A stretch of 64,000 nucleotides of DNA from Branchiostoma floridae (GCF_000003815.2 NC_049983.1:15624246-15688245); one strand, 5' to 3'; shown: positions 1-12,682, counted from the first letter of the stretch. Numbers and translations are program-made. Notes: generated by a model not told the origin, from the sequence alone.

Positions 1-790
1 TCAATGTAATAGTATGGGTTTGGTACATGATGATAGTAAGATGACAATAATGTTATTGATTAAAAATGAAAATATTGTAAATTCGCTGAAGTGCTGCTTG
101 TGTTTATATTTATTATTGAGTGACTCTGTTTGCTAGATACAGAATGCATGTCGCTTTTACCTACATGGAAAAGGGATCGAGGTTTGGGTCGGGTCTATCT
201 ATCTGTGTGCGTGCATGTGTGTGTGTGTATGCGTGTGGTTGTTTCTGGATATTTAAAGTCAGCATCACTCAAGAACCACTGGATGAATTACAATGACATT
301 TGGTATGTAAGTAGGTGTTGGGAAAACAAATATCAAGGTCAATTTTAGGCCTTCTGGTATGTGACCTTGGTACTGCACCAGAACTTTTGACCTGGCCATG
401 CTATGGTCTTGATTTCTTGGTGGCAGATAGCTTGTAAAGTATGGAGGAAGTGGTGTACGTTTGGGCCCGAGCTTTTGAGGACCATTGAGTCTGTACCTGC
501 GAGTGTCAAAAGCGACATCTTGTGGCAGTTGTAGCAACTGCATGTCAAACCAGAGAGTGATGTAAATTTTTATATGGAGGGATAGTTTTTGGTTTGTTTG
601 TTTGTTGTGTTTATCTACGTTTCTGGTGGCTCGGATCCAAGGTTGTTCCCTGCCGGCAGGTCGAAAAATACGGCATATCATGAAAAGGTCTCGATTTTCC
701 CCACAAACCTCTGCTTGGAGCGTAACTAATCCCTCAAACTGTGCAAATGTGACAAAATACCTATATGCGATTACGTTGTCGTATATAAGT
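1..790. other. Gene-free flank
   Basis: No coding exon is recognised here. It holds a GT-rich microsatellite near 205-240 and one diverged copy of an interspersed repeat (262-495). The rest is AT-rich sequence with no structure that I can name. Confidence 0.5.
262..495 (-). repeat. Interspersed repeat, same family as 18640-19270
   Basis: Read on the minus strand, this stretch runs parallel to 18740-18950. Both share, in order, a cytosine-rich start, 'AAATCA-GACCA', 'GTGCAGTACC/GCTGCAGTACC', 'TTGACCTT', 'ACCTAC..ACCAAAT' and a 'TTCTTGAG/TTCTCGAG' end. The similarity is clear but diverged. The family's class is not known to me. Confidence 0.5.
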
Positions 791-796
791 TTTATT
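791..796 (-). promoter_or_regulatory. Candidate polyadenylation signal AATAAA
   Basis: A perfect minus-strand AATAAA lies about 150 nt beyond the proposed stop codon (946-948) of the candidate secreted-peptide gene. That is a usual distance, so it gives modest support to that gene model. Confidence 0.35.
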
Positions 797-945
797 ATGC
801 TACTGTTGCTACATGTTTGCTTGATACGTCAGACGACCGACTGTAGATGATCAGTAGAAGTACTTCACACTGCAGAAATGCCTGATGCCGAAAGTAGAGA
901 CAACAGTGCAGCGTCGCCAGACTCGCCACCATGTAGGCTCGCACC

Positions 946-2610
946 TCAGGATCCACCGGCCGGGCCCTCGCGGATCTCATCGACGAGAGCCATCTCTGGC
1001 TCCTCTCCTGCACAAATACAGAAAAATGGAAGTTTTCATGATGAGAAACAGAAAATCAGAGAAAGATCTACTAGCCTGTGTTTACACAATCTCTCGCTAA
1101 CTGGAGTTAATGACCCCCTCCTAGGTCATGGCAACTGTAAGGCCGGTCGGTAGGAGCGCGATTTTAGACAGGCTAGAAGATCTATTACCGTGATATATTG
1201 ATAAGATTTTATCCATTTAATTGCAATTGCAACAAGGCAATACAGAGGGCATTCCATCGAACATACGTACATTATACAGTGGACCATCTATATGGAATAA
1301 AGCAGGAGTACATCAAATGACATTTCATTTCATTTTCATTTTTATTTGTTTTACCAGAGTACATCGCTCAGGCTTCAGCCTGTTTTTCAGGACTCTCTGG
1401 ACACATATAAAAACAGACACCATACACGACTTATAACTACACAGTCATATAACTTAAATATAGGAATACGATAACGGTGAAAGTTCTGCCAACAGTATTA
1501 CTGCATCAGTCCGTTTTTAAAAGTTGCTTGCGTTGTCTGTTGTCTCTGAACGGCAGAAAGTTCGTTCCACAACGTAGGGCCCTGGAACTGCAGACAACCT
1601 CTGAAGGACTGGACGTGAGCCTTTGGTACGTTCAACATGTGGGGGTCCCATTCCGACAGCTGCTTTGTAGCATACCGTGTTCGTCTGTGTAGCACAGGTG
1701 GAGACATCCATTTAAACATGTTCTGTAAGTAGGACGGCGCCTTGTTGTGAACTGCCTTGTACACGTTAACCAGTATGTTTCCTTTCGCTCGTTCGGAAAG
1801 TGACTCCATCCCAGCCTCTGACAAGCATTTACATAGGCATAAAATACGTAAAATAACACAATTTGAATTTCTTTTTTAAGATTTAGCAATAAGTAAAAGT
1901 GTAGTATACACTTATACGTCAGAGGTTGTAACTAGTCTTAGTCCATCCAGGACTTTGAGTAACAGTTTGGAGGAAGTGGGCTATGTATTGAGACAGGTCT
2001 TGTGTAGTTTAACTGGAAGAAACGTCAAATTGCATTCAATGATTCATTTAATTAATTTTAATGCCATAGCCCTTACTATCACAGTTCGTAGCAGCCGGTC
2101 CGCGGTCGTATGGTCTCGTATGATATCACTACCCTGATACTGTTCGTGACCGGCCTGGGCATGAAATGTTGATAAGGTGCCAGTTTGTATTTACCGGATC
2201 CATCTTAAGTGTCGTTGTGTGTTGTTTAAAGTCGGTTTTAATGATGACAAGAAAGAGTGAATTCTGCAATAATTCAGAACACAAGTTTGTATCTATCTAC
2301 ATATCTATTTGTTTGACACAAGAGCGTGGCATGTGGCTAGAAATACTAGCCGGGGGCTACTGCAAATGGCCAGCCTTGGTGACAGGGACAGCGTAAATAG
2401 ATTGCTTAGGGCCTTAGGTCATGTTGATTTGATTATATACATACCTGCCCGCAGAGATCGCTCCTGCCGGTCAGCTCCGCCGATAAACTCCTCAGTCTCC
2501 TTAACCAAGCGACGACGACGACGTAGATTCATTCGAATTCCCTCAGCCCCGTCGGACATCATGGCCAGCACCAGGACCACGATCAACAGGAGGGCGAGAT
2601 ACTTCCTCAT
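946..2610 (-). CDS. Candidate two-exon gene for a small secreted peptide precursor
   Basis: I do not recognise the family. Exon 1 (2445-2610) starts MRKYLALLLIVVLVLAMM. This is a textbook signal peptide: basic N-end, hydrophobic core, and small residues near position 24 (GAEG). It is followed by a mature part containing five consecutive arginines, which could be a prohormone-convertase site. There are no cysteines. The exon ends ...LRA-G at a good donor (CAG|GTATGT), leaving one base of a codon. The only downstream exon I can propose is 946-1007, after the acceptor TTTGTGCAG|GAG. It is in the matching phase, is GC-rich against AT-rich flanks, and encodes EEPEMALVDEIREGPAGGS then TGA. The joined reading frame would be 75 residues. 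An AATAAA follows at 791-796. The intron holds a LINE remnant. The signal-peptide exon is reasonably convincing; the second exon is inference. Confidence 0.38.
1498..1824 (-). mobile_element. LINE reverse-transcriptase C-terminal fragment
   Basis: The 108-codon reading frame has the layout of the end of non-LTR retrotransposon ORF2 proteins: 'VYKAVHNKAPSYLQNMF', then an arginine-rich 'HRRTRYATKQL', then 'FRGCLQFQGPTLWNELSAVQ' and a final 'FKNGL'. These match the CR1/L2/jockey-type pattern (P-x-YL, LR..., G..xWN.LP, F+..L). Only the 3' end is present, as expected for a 5'-truncated insertion. It lies inside the intron of the candidate peptide gene. Confidence 0.7.
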
Positions 2611-2733
2611 GGTTTCACCTGTTTGCCTAGTGAGGAGCAAACATTTGAATTATCTCCGGGACGACAATGCGAAAAATTCTTTAAAAATCTTCTTGTGCAT
2701 ATAAATATCCCCTGCATACGGGCACACCCGCAA

Positions 2734-2745
2734 ACACACACACGT

Positions 2746-2796
<51 letters not shown>
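2734..2796. repeat. (CA)n microsatellite
   Basis: An almost pure CA run of about 50 nt with a more degenerate left edge. Reading frames across it translate to alternating VC or TH and are artefacts. Confidence 0.95.
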
Positions 2797-2797
<1 letters not shown>

Positions 2798-5571
2798 TAG
2801 TCCAAAAAGAAAGTACCAAACACCCACCGATGTGACGAAAAGAGATTCTGACACTGACAGAACGCACGTCTTTACTGCGACAGGTTTGAGTCTCGACTGT
2901 CGCGACTAATTGTCCGAAGGACATGAGTTGCTGAAGAACAGGATTTTTCTGTAATTTCAACGAATTCGAACAAAAGACCGGAGGCAGAAAAAAATGTCAA
3001 TGCGCGCGTACAGAAGGGTACTTTGTCGCACGAAGCCAGGTAGCTGATTAGCTCAAGGCAGCGAGAGCTTGTGTAGATTTATAATTCTGCATTATTTGAA
3101 AATGCTGCTACCGTATCCAAAACCGCTAAGCATCATCGAAATCTAGATAACTACTAACTTGCCAAATTTCAAACAAATTCATCTAAAAGATCTTGAGGTA
3201 TTGGTGCAACAGAAACAATACCCCCATTGGAGGTCATTGACATCCTTCATGATCAAGCCTTAATCTCCAAGCAGATCCTACGGTGCCATAAGATAGTATC
3301 AAAGCTGGCCAAGGAGTATAGCCAGCTAAGGGAGTCAAACCGGGTAAGTTTGATACTATACATTGCGCACCGTGGATCTGGCTGGAGATGAGTCAAGACT
3401 GCACGATTTACAAAGACAAATCTCCAAATCTGCGTCAGGCGGGCAGTTTGCGTGAATTAAACGTATGATATAGATAAAAGACAATAAAACACACAAGCCG
3501 TATAAAACAACTTAACAATGCTCAGCATGGTTTGTGTACATTGCTTTCCTTGATTTACACTTTTATCTTTCGTTCCCGCAAAAAGACCGACCAGGCACCG
3601 TTTTGGAAGTCAACCTGACCGTGGCATTGCAGGGCAACATAACTCATCATGTATACATGCGTGTTAGTTTGGTAAGGTAACGTTCTCTCGGGTCAAGTAC
3701 ATGCGTAGACGTGACCGACAGCACAGAAATATCAGTCACTGGTATGGTGGCTCCCAAACTACGTATACAGTCGAGATTGACCGTTTGTCAACTATTAACG
3801 AGAGAGGTAGGTAGACGTGTTCTTTTGATTCTGGTGGCAGAGACCTAATCATTAGTTCATAGTTACTGTATTAGGGGAAATAGTTGCGGCTGTGATAATG
3901 AATGAAGTATTTGAGGTGGATTTCATTTTGCAGGTGAAACTATCATGCAAGGTTTTACTGTTGAAAGGGAAGTGGTCGCTATGTTATCACAGAAACCGTG
4001 AACATAAAACTACCTCGAATATTTTCACTTTTATGGCACGTGACACGATCGTTTTATTATATTCTATGGCATTTGTTAACATTTCACTACTGACAGTCAG
4101 TATTTACTAAGTTGAAGATTTAATAGATAAATACATAAATAAAATAAGGGCATACTTTTTTGAAAGAAGCGTGTAATATGCGACCTACGTGCGCTGTGAA
4201 CGACCTAAGGCTGAATTTGTTAGTTGTCAGAAGGTCGCTCATTTTTTTGTCAAGGTAGCCAGAGATTCGAGCATATTTTTCACCTCAAAATCCATCCTGT
4301 TTTATTTTTTAACAGGCCGGGTGGGGTGACCTGTAACTATTAGCTGATGTCTAAACTTGTCTAAAAAGATTTGCAGATTCGATCGTTGCGTGAACAATTT
4401 TCCTGCTGTGTACCAAGTGCTAACCAATACCATACACCAAAGACGTTTGGATAATCTTCTGCGCACAAAACAAGGTCAAAGTCAAGAGCACCGATTCTTT
4501 TTTAATATCAACGAAGGCACGTAATGTGCATAGCACACATTCAATGCGATGTCTCTGGCCATACTTGCTGCAATCTTTGTTGCAGGCAGAGATAACTCTG
4601 AAGTTGACCCACACAGCTCTGATCGCAGCTCAATTTCCCATTTTTGTTTGTTTATTATATTTTTAATGTTTTTTCTTCCCATGGAAACCACTCACCACTG
4701 ATGTTCAAATCAATCGGCGTATCGAGACAGATGCAGAATATATGTTGATAATGAGGTAGAATTTGGTGGACAATGATAGAAGGCTTTATATTTTATATTG
4801 ATGTGCCCAGTTAATATGAGTTATGTCACCTTCTCCCCGGTAAGGCCCCCACACTCTTTATCCATCCCTCGTAGCTTGTGACGGACCCTTTTACGGAGAC
4901 TGGTCTACATTCATTAGAGTCTAGACAGATCATGGTTTCACCGGCAAGATTCCTTACCCATTAGAGAGAAATAGTTTTGACTCGACAAGACCATTAGAAT
5001 GACAAAACCTTTTGTAAAAAATCCAAGGCCGGGATTTGGCAAGAATAATAACTGTACCAATATGGGCAGTGCTAACAACAACCCTTAGAGCAGCGTCACT
5101 TGACTCGAGTTTCTTCCACTCGAAAATTACGGCGCGGTAGCGAGGTCTTCTCAAATCAGCATGTATTATCTAGACGTTAGAAATGGTCGCCACCGTAAAA
5201 CACGAGCCACTGAGGATGTCTCACATGGCATGGAGGTATTGAATATGCATTTCATTTTCAATGACCTCCTACTTAAAGCAAATAACTCAGACAACACTCA
5301 CCCTACCTGGTACGAAGACCCATATTGTCTGAGGCTAAGGGGAACAGAAGAGAGATGAAAACTATCATAATTTTCAACTGGACGTCAAAATTTTGGTGAA
5401 AAATAACCATAAATTCCTTCTGTGACGCCACGTTATGGAGTAACGACATTCGCTAATCAGTGTATCATAAGTTGCTGAAAGTTTAAGGCGTCTCTACGTA
5501 TACGAAGAGATGGTTATTCAATAGCAAGGTCTTGGTGTATATTTCAACATTCCTTTATGTTGTTTTTACAG
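2797..5571. other. Intergenic region upstream of the KLHL-type gene
   Basis: No coding exon is recognised. It contains one degraded inverted-repeat element (3261-3390). It must also contain the unseen 5' exon and promoter of the KLHL-type gene, because a strong splice acceptor precedes that gene's start. Confidence 0.4.
3261..3390. mobile_element. MITE, TAATCTCCAAGCAGATC family, degraded right end
   Basis: The left end TAATCTCCAAGCAGATCC is intact and is followed by the family's internal 'GCCATAAGATAGTATCAAAGCTGGCCAAGGAG'-type segment. The right end (GGATCTGGCTGGAGATG) is mutated. Other copies are at 12392, 40697, 41075 and 41312. Confidence 0.75.
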
Positions 5572-5582
5572 GAGCCTTCAAG

Positions 5583-7574
5583 ATGACCAAAGAGCACGCT
5601 AATCTTCAAGACAAAGCAATCACAGGTAGCGAAGGCGTCGTCTTCCTCAAAGACAAATACAATGGGTGGCGATGGCAAGATCAGCACCATGGACAAAGAC
5701 TTCTGAATGGAATCTACCTCGTAGGTGAGGATCGATTCAACAACAAGTTCATTGACACGTTGGTAAAGAACGGATTGGACAGAAATGTACCATCACCATC
5801 ATCATTACTTCATGTGCTACAACAGATGAGAGATACAGAACATTTGTGTGACGTGGTGTTACGAGTACGAGACGAGTACGGGACAGTGAAGGAGGTTCTG
5901 CGGTGTCACAGGGCCGTCCTCGCCGCCTGCAGCCCGTACTTCAAAGCGATGCTGTTCGGGAGGTTCCGAGAAGGACAAGCAAAGGAGGTCACTTTTAAAG
6001 ACATCTCTTGTGAAACACTTCGCCAACTTGTGAACTACGTCTACACCGGTGTTGTCACATTCACTGCGAGGAACGTAGAGTTGTTCTTCCACGCGAGTTC
6101 GATGTTTCAGCTGCCTTTCCTCACAGATGCATGCTGCAAATACATGGTGCACAACATGAACATAAGCCACTGCCTCGAGCTTTTCCACTTCGCTAAGACG
6201 CACTTTTGTGAGGAGCTCGCCAGGGAGGCCAAGCACTTTGCTTTGAAAAATTTGCCTGACGTCATCTCCCATGGCGACATTGAGGGTTTGACGGCTGAAG
6301 AGCTGGTAGAAGTACTCAACGATGACAGCCACATGTGGGGTGGGGAAACTTTGTTGGAAGGTGTTGTACGGTGGCTGTTTTGGAACACAAACAATAGAGG
6401 AGACGTCCTACAATCTTTACTACAGAAGCTTCAGATTGATATTACATTGATGAACAAAGGCTTTCTCAAGTTCATAATGACGACCGAGATTGGCATAAAA
6501 AATTCGCTACGATTCAGGGAAGTCCTGGAAGAAGCCGTGGAGAAAATAAAGGCGTTGGAGTTGGAGTTAACCGGACATGAAGTTGTTTTGCAGATTGGTG
6601 GTGTGAGTGGAAGTGAGCTTGCGGACCACAGCTGTAAGAGAATTCATTACATTGACTGCTTCGATTCTAAGACCAACGCCTGCGCCACCGTTACTGAGCT
6701 ACCGCAGCGTCTGCTCCAAGCGCAGTTCAACACGACTGTCCTAGAGAACGATGTGTACGTTGTGGCAACCTTTCCCTGTAGACAAAATAAAGACAGCGAA
6801 GTGTGGAAGTACTCGTGCATGCACGACATCTGGCGACGTTTGCCCGATCTGCTAGAGTCACACGGCTGGGATTTTTTGCTCCATGCCGCAGACAGGAAGG
6901 TGTATGCCCTTGGAAGCGGACGGATTCTGAAGTCGTCGGAAAAATGTTACGAAGCCTTTGACCATGTCGCAAACAAGTGGGGGCGAATCGAACCAGTACC
7001 TGAGACAGTTGAGAAAGCCTGCGTTGCAGCCTGCATGGGGAAGCTCTATGTCATGGGACACTGGGGACAAGCCCAATTTCTTGTGCAAATACACAAACAG
7101 GACAGTCAAAGTTGGCAATCTTTAGTATATCCTGCGTTCCACGGCTGCAAGATACAGTACCACACAGCCACGCTAGGGGGCATGATCTACATGATGCCGC
7201 TATATGCCACACGTCAGGACTATATGTGCGCCTACAACACGGAAAATAATCTGTTTGAAAAAGTGTTCCTGCCTACGAATAAGCGGTTGCAGTGTGGCAT
7301 GACTGCCACAGATGATAGCATCATCGTTACGGGCGGGAGGGAACTACTTTCTCCTGACTACGCTACGGGGAATGTAGAGGTGTTTCGGCCGGCGGAGGGA
7401 TGTTGGAAGATTGTCGGAAGACAATCGGGTCTGATCCGAAGAGGCCACACCTGTGTGACGGTCAATGGCCCGAGCTGGATGCTAGACAGGTTGGACAAGG
7501 CAAGCGAAAAGAGAAACATGACTGGGAATGAGGAGAGTGGCCAGGGATCAGGGGAAACCGTTACTAGTAACTAA
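5583..7574 (+). CDS. BTB-BACK-kelch (KLHL-type) protein, 663 aa
   Basis: A probable substrate adaptor of a CUL3 ubiquitin ligase, by family knowledge. The BTB domain spans about residues 79-188 (HLCDVVLRV, then CHRAVLAACSPYFKAML, then VNYVYTG). BACK follows at about 193-300 (ISHCLELFHFAKTHFCEELA). About residues 345-640 hold kelch-like blades with degenerate spacing and few canonical double-glycine strands ('VVLQIGG', 'KVYALGSG', 'GKLYVMG', 'SIIVTGGRE'). I chose the ATG at 5583 because a pyrimidine-rich tract ends in ACAG|GAGCC at 5570-5571, 11 nt before it. The gene therefore has an upstream noncoding exon, and the in-frame codons before 5572 are intronic. The first ~75 residues are not recognisable. 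The C-tail is polar and probably disordered. No frameshift is seen. KLHL paralogues are too similar to assign an orthologue by eye. Long antisense frames here are shadows. Confidence 0.9.
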   Translation: MTKEHANLQDKAITGSEGVVFLKDKYNGWRWQDQHHGQRLLNGIYLVGEDRFNNKFIDTLVKNGLDRNVPSPSSLLHVLQQMRDTEHLCDVVLRVRDEYGTVKEVLRCHRAVLAACSPYFKAMLFGRFREGQAKEVTFKDISCETLRQLVNYVYTGVVTFTARNVELFFHASSMFQLPFLTDACCKYMVHNMNISHCLELFHFAKTHFCEELAREAKHFALKNLPDVISHGDIEGLTAEELVEVLNDDSHMWGGETLLEGVVRWLFWNTNNRGDVLQSLLQKLQIDITLMNKGFLKFIMTTEIGIKNSLRFREVLEEAVEKIKALELELTGHEVVLQIGGVSGSELADHSCKRIHYIDCFDSKTNACATVTELPQRLLQAQFNTTVLENDVYVVATFPCRQNKDSEVWKYSCMHDIWRRLPDLLESHGWDFLLHAADRKVYALGSGRILKSSEKCYEAFDHVANKWGRIEPVPETVEKACVAACMGKLYVMGHWGQAQFLVQIHKQDSQSWQSLVYPAFHGCKIQYHTATLGGMIYMMPLYATRQDYMCAYNTENNLFEKVFLPTNKRLQCGMTATDDSIIVTGGRELLSPDYATGNVEVFRPAEGCWKIVGRQSGLIRRGHTCVTVNGPSWMLDRLDKASEKRNMTGNEESGQGSGETVTSN

Positions 7575-7780
7575 ATCGTGCTCCTAGCGGCCTATCGGCT
7601 TATTTGTACGCTAGATGCTACGTATAATTCACATTCAACGGCCGGACTATAGAGATTACAGGTCTGGTGTAAAAGGCCATCAATGACAACGTAAATACAT
7701 ATAGCAACTACAGAATGAAATTGTCCTAGCAAAATACTTCAGACCAAAACTGCATCAGTGGTGTCCTAACTAGATCATTG
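7575..7780. other. KLHL-H4 intergenic spacer
   Basis: Short spacer between the KLHL-type stop codon and the H4 promoter. No AATAAA is visible within it, so the KLHL polyadenylation site is undefined. Confidence 0.4.
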
Positions 7781-7786
7781 TATTGG

Positions 7787-8818
<1,032 letters not shown>

Positions 8819-8829
<11 letters not shown>

Positions 8830-9142
8830 ATCAGATGACTCCAAGGGCAACCCAACTCCAACGGGATCAAATTCTGGCTACATATATGTTGAAATTCATG
8901 GATTGTTTACTTAGAGTAATCTTTGTGATCTTCCGCCAGTATAAATTATAAGTATAACTTTGTCAGACGTTATAGCTTGATAAAAATCGGGGGATGAATC
9001 AGCTGACTCCAATGCTACCCAACTCCAACGGAACCAAACTCTGGCTACATATTGTGAAATTCATGGACTGTTAATAGAGTAATCTTTGCGATCTTCGCCT
9101 AGTATAAATGGACTTTGTCAGACGTTACAGCTTGACAAAAAT
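8819..9142 (+). repeat. Tandem duplication of the H4 3' end (period 168 nt)
   Basis: Copy 1 (8819-8986) begins inside the last codons (TCGGGGGATGAATCA) and runs through the 3' UTR. Copy 2 (8987-9142) starts with the same 15 bases and follows the same order of segments (CCCAACTCCAACGG, CTGGCTACATAT, AGAGTAATCTTTG, CTTTGTCAGACGTTA). It has scattered substitutions and small deletions. Confidence 0.9.
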
Positions 9143-9252
9143 GATTAAAAATGTCACACTTGTAGCTGATTTTAAAAAGAGCAACTGTTAAATGAAATTG
9201 AAATTGCATGTTTGGAATTGAAATTGCATGTTTGTCTGAGTTAATTTGTCGC

Positions 9253-9258
9253 AATAAA
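9253..9258 (+). promoter_or_regulatory. Polyadenylation signal AATAAA for histone H4
   Basis: First AATAAA downstream of the H4 stop, 424 nt after it. It is consistent with a polyadenylated rather than stem-loop-terminated histone mRNA. Confidence 0.55.
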
Positions 9259-12128
9259 CATGTGCCTTTTTACTGGTTGAGTATTTTGTAACATTTTTGT
9301 CCACCTGATTTACTTTCACTTCCTCTCTGAATTATCAGACCACAAATTGATGAAGGGTACATTGCAAGAGATTACTAATAATGTAGCATCAGTAACCTCG
9401 AGGTATACACACTTCAGATATCAAACAGATCAAAAACATTCTTGAAGGCTTCAAGTTTTCTTAATATTCAGTGGTCTAAGGGTACCCAGTAGAATTTTGC
9501 AAGTTAACATCATAACGATATTTTGATAATGTAAAAATAGAAAGACATATCTATGATGTAGGCCGGATTTGTTCAGTCAAATGTGAAATAGGCTTGCCCT
9601 AAATTTCAGACCACCCTAATCACGCCTTTGTAGATGCTGTCCTTGGTGCTGAATCCTTGCCTAATGGAGGGTTACTTAGTTGAGTTCATCTTGAATGTTA
9701 GTTTCCCTCCCACACAGCATGCGAAGCCTTCATCAAACATTCAGGGCCTCTCAAGGACTTTGCTAAGATCAATCCTCCACCAAGTTTTTGGTGCTGGAGC
9801 CTGGAATCAAAAGTCTACTCTAACCCAGGTTCACTACTCTGAGTCTGATTGCACTTAAGAATGAGTTTGACTTTTGGAAAATACTCATTCACTTGGCGCA
9901 GATGGCATTTAAAGACTAGTAAGTAACCTTACCTAACTATCTCCCAAACACAGATGACTTTGTCACTACTTACTTCCCACCAGAGTCTGGGGAAGGTGGT
10001 GGTTGGCCTTGGCCAGGTATTTGTGCTGGGAAGCTTTAAGGCAGCTACCCTGTCCTGTTACAATGTTTTGATTCTTCTCACCTTTTTGCTGTATAAAGGT
10101 AAACAGCAAAAAATTGTACATGTAAAACTAAATCATTGTAAAACAGACGTTGCTGACATGAGGCAAAATTATCATCTTAGGCCACACCAATTTAATTTCT
10201 TGGTTCACGGATTTTTTCATAAAAAATATGGAGCGAGAGGGGGAAATAAAAATTGTAAAATGGTTAGGGTAAAGGTAACGGCTAATCCAAAAGAAAGAAA
10301 AAAGTTTTCAGCTTGAAAAAAGTACAAAAACACTATTATTGTACAGTAACAGCACCTGTACCCACACTTTAGGGAGCTTATAATATAAAGGCCAATTTGC
10401 TACACCAGAAAGTTGGTGAATGGTTTCATTAATGGTGAAAATTGCTAAGTGGTAATTTCTATTTTTATTTTTTTTTTCCAAAAAATAGGAGCGAGCGAAT
10501 CCGTGAACCAAGGAATTAAATTGGTGTGGCCTTAGGTGAAAGTAGATTTTACTGTTGAGCGTCAAAATATCGCACCAAAATCAGATCTTTGCAACTATTA
10601 TCGATACATGAATGAGACATGGGAAAAGTCAATTCTATCATGTTTAATGCCCTATACCTCTCCACTGAGCCATGTATGGTACACATCTTGTCACACCTTT
10701 CAGTTATTAGGTACATGTGTAAGCCATTTCTGTCATGATTGAATGTTGACATTACTGTACATGAGCATTTTACAGTAGTTTTAGAAAGCAAAATCTAGAC
10801 TTTTCTCAAATTCAAAACCGTGTTAGATCAGTCATCAATTATGGCAAAAATATCTTTAAACAAGCTATCCTTACAGCACTTATTCTCTTTCCCCACTAAA
10901 GACCTTTAACTTCTTTTATAATCAGGAAGACTCAAAACTAGCTGTTATAGTGGAACAAGCGATATTCCAGTTATAGCACACTTGGGATTGTGGGTAAGGT
11001 CAAAGGCCAAGGCCTCTTAGAAGTAAACCAAAAAACATCAATGTGCACACACATTTACACAATTGTTTATACCAGAGGCACTTTAACCTTTGACCTAGAC
11101 CACAATGCACTATGACTACACATGCAGATTCCTGAACTGTGACCTGATTATTTTCACTAGGAACTGTGATGACCGTAGAAAGAACTTTTAACTTACTGCC
11201 CTTCACATTTGATCACCCGAAAGCAAAATACCCCATTCAATTGCATTTTTCCTCTGTGTCTACTACAAGCTATGCACGTCCCATTACATGCTGTCTACAA
11301 CAATTACACATTAGTTGCCCAAACTGCCCAAAACTCATTTTTCTACTTTAATAGAAAAAATGATAAACAGGATGCTTAAGATGTTCTAAATGAGGCAGTT
11401 TGGTTTAAAAATACTAGTAGGTACTGAGATTAACAGGCTACAAAGTACAGAGGTTGACTGTTTTTCAAATAAATCAAGACGTTTCTTATTGCAAAATGTA
11501 AATGTATGTTACATATTTCTATAAGCAAAGTTTCCCCAATAGAGAAAGTTTTGGCTTGTCTGTGTTTGTGTCTGCAGTTTCCTAATATACACAAAAGCAC
11601 TGTTGTCATTCTTCCCCAGTGCTACTGTTATTGGAAGAGTTGCAAAGTACTAGTAGTATTGGTAAGGGGGTGAAGCCTGCCATCTTTTTTGCCTTGTTAC
11701 CTTATGCTGTATAGATTGTTTGTTCAATAAATGTATGGCCAAACAGCTTAGTTACACAAAGCAATATTCATTTTCCAGATCTAGATATTACAAAAAAATA
11801 AAGAGAATAAAATTTCTAATACTTCTTTTTTTTGGTGGAAGGAAAAAAAAAAGATACTGTTGCTTATCCTAACAAAAAAAGTCAAATCACAAGTTTTTAA
11901 ATGTTTACAGTTATTACAGTGTTTATCTTCAAAGTCACATGATCAATCGTTGCCCTTATTTAGCAACTTAACAGTACTACTGCATCATGGGGAGGAAATA
12001 CAAGTGATGGCTAATTCTTCCGAGTTAGGACCTTCCCTTGTTCTAAGTATTGTTTCTATCCACTTACAAAACTGTCTTCTATGTTAGGAAGAAAGCAAAA
12101 CCAATTAGAGCTCTTGCCAGTATTTTAG
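9259..12128. other. Intergenic region between H4 and METAP2
   Basis: No coding exon is recognised. It contains one complete inverted-repeat element (10178-10534) and otherwise AT-rich unique sequence. Confidence 0.45.
10178..10534. mobile_element. MITE, TAGGCCACACCAATTTAATT family
   Basis: The terminal inverted repeats read TAGGCCACACCAATTTAATT at the left and AATTAAATTGGTGTGGCC at the right, and extend inward through a 'CTTGGTTCACGGATT' segment. A second full copy in the opposite internal orientation is at 17159-17530. Internal sequence has no transposase-like frame, so it is non-autonomous. Confidence 0.85.
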
Positions 12129-12391
12129 ATGAGCATTCTAACGTGATTTGTTTCTCAATCAATGAGTATCAGACTGTGTAATACCTGGAGAGCTGCAGTA
12201 CTGGTAAGAGGTGCTAGGCAGTAGCACATAGGCAGTAAATTTATCCTAGGTTTTCTCCACTGTTTTTGGTGTTTTAGTTTCTTTTTCTCTACCAATGAAT
12301 ACCAGGCTGTGTACTACCTGGCGAGTTGCAGTACTGGTAAGTGGTGCTTAGGGGGCAGCACTTAGGCAGTAATTTTATCCTAGCTTTTCTC

Positions 12392-12565
12392 TAACCTCCA
12401 AGCAGATCCTACAGTAGCATAAGATAGTATCAAAAGCTGGTAGAGGAGTGAAGCCGGCCTAGGAGTGTGTTTTGCTACAAGGCAATCGACACATTTTGGC
12501 TGACTATACTCCTTAGCCAGTTTGGTACTTGGTCTTATGCCATTATAGGATCTGCTTGGAGATTA
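12392..12565. mobile_element. MITE, TAATCTCCAAGCAGATC family, with 9-bp target duplication
   Basis: Left end TAACCTCCAAGCAGATCC and right end GGATCTGCTTGGAGATTA are inverted. Flanks GCTTTTCTC (12383-12391) and GCTTTTCCC (12566-12574) match at 8 of 9 positions, a likely 9-bp target-site duplication. It interrupts a METAP2 3'-UTR tandem unit, so it arrived after that duplication. Confidence 0.85.
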
Positions 12566-12676
12566 GCTTTTCCCCCACTGTGTTTAGTAGTAATCTCCTC
12601 TGCTAATGTCAGTATTTAAGAGCTGCTGTACTGGTAAGAGGTGCCAGGGGGCAGCACTTGCTAGTTTTCCCCCCAC

Positions 12677-12682
12677 TTTATT
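12677..12682 (-). promoter_or_regulatory. Candidate METAP2 polyadenylation signal AATAAA
   Basis: A minus-strand AATAAA 139 nt after the METAP2 stop. It exists because this tandem unit reads CTTTATTTAG where sister units read CTGTGTTTAG or ATGTTTTTAG. The signal was therefore probably made by a change in one duplicated unit. Confidence 0.5.

Noticed and set aside
878-1153. Plus-strand 91-codon frame in the GC-rich patch
   Set aside because: No domain is recognised. The minus strand gives a better explanation as the second exon of the candidate peptide gene, although this is uncertain.
2607-2960. 117-codon minus-strand frame rich in Val-Cys
   Set aside because: It is a translation of the (CA)n microsatellite.
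5859-6332. 157-codon antisense frame inside the KLHL-type gene
   Set aside because: Shadow of the sense coding sequence, with no recognisable domain.
9954-10316. 120-codon plus-strand frame
   Set aside because: Its second half lies within the inverted-repeat element at 10178-10534 and its first half has no recognisable content.
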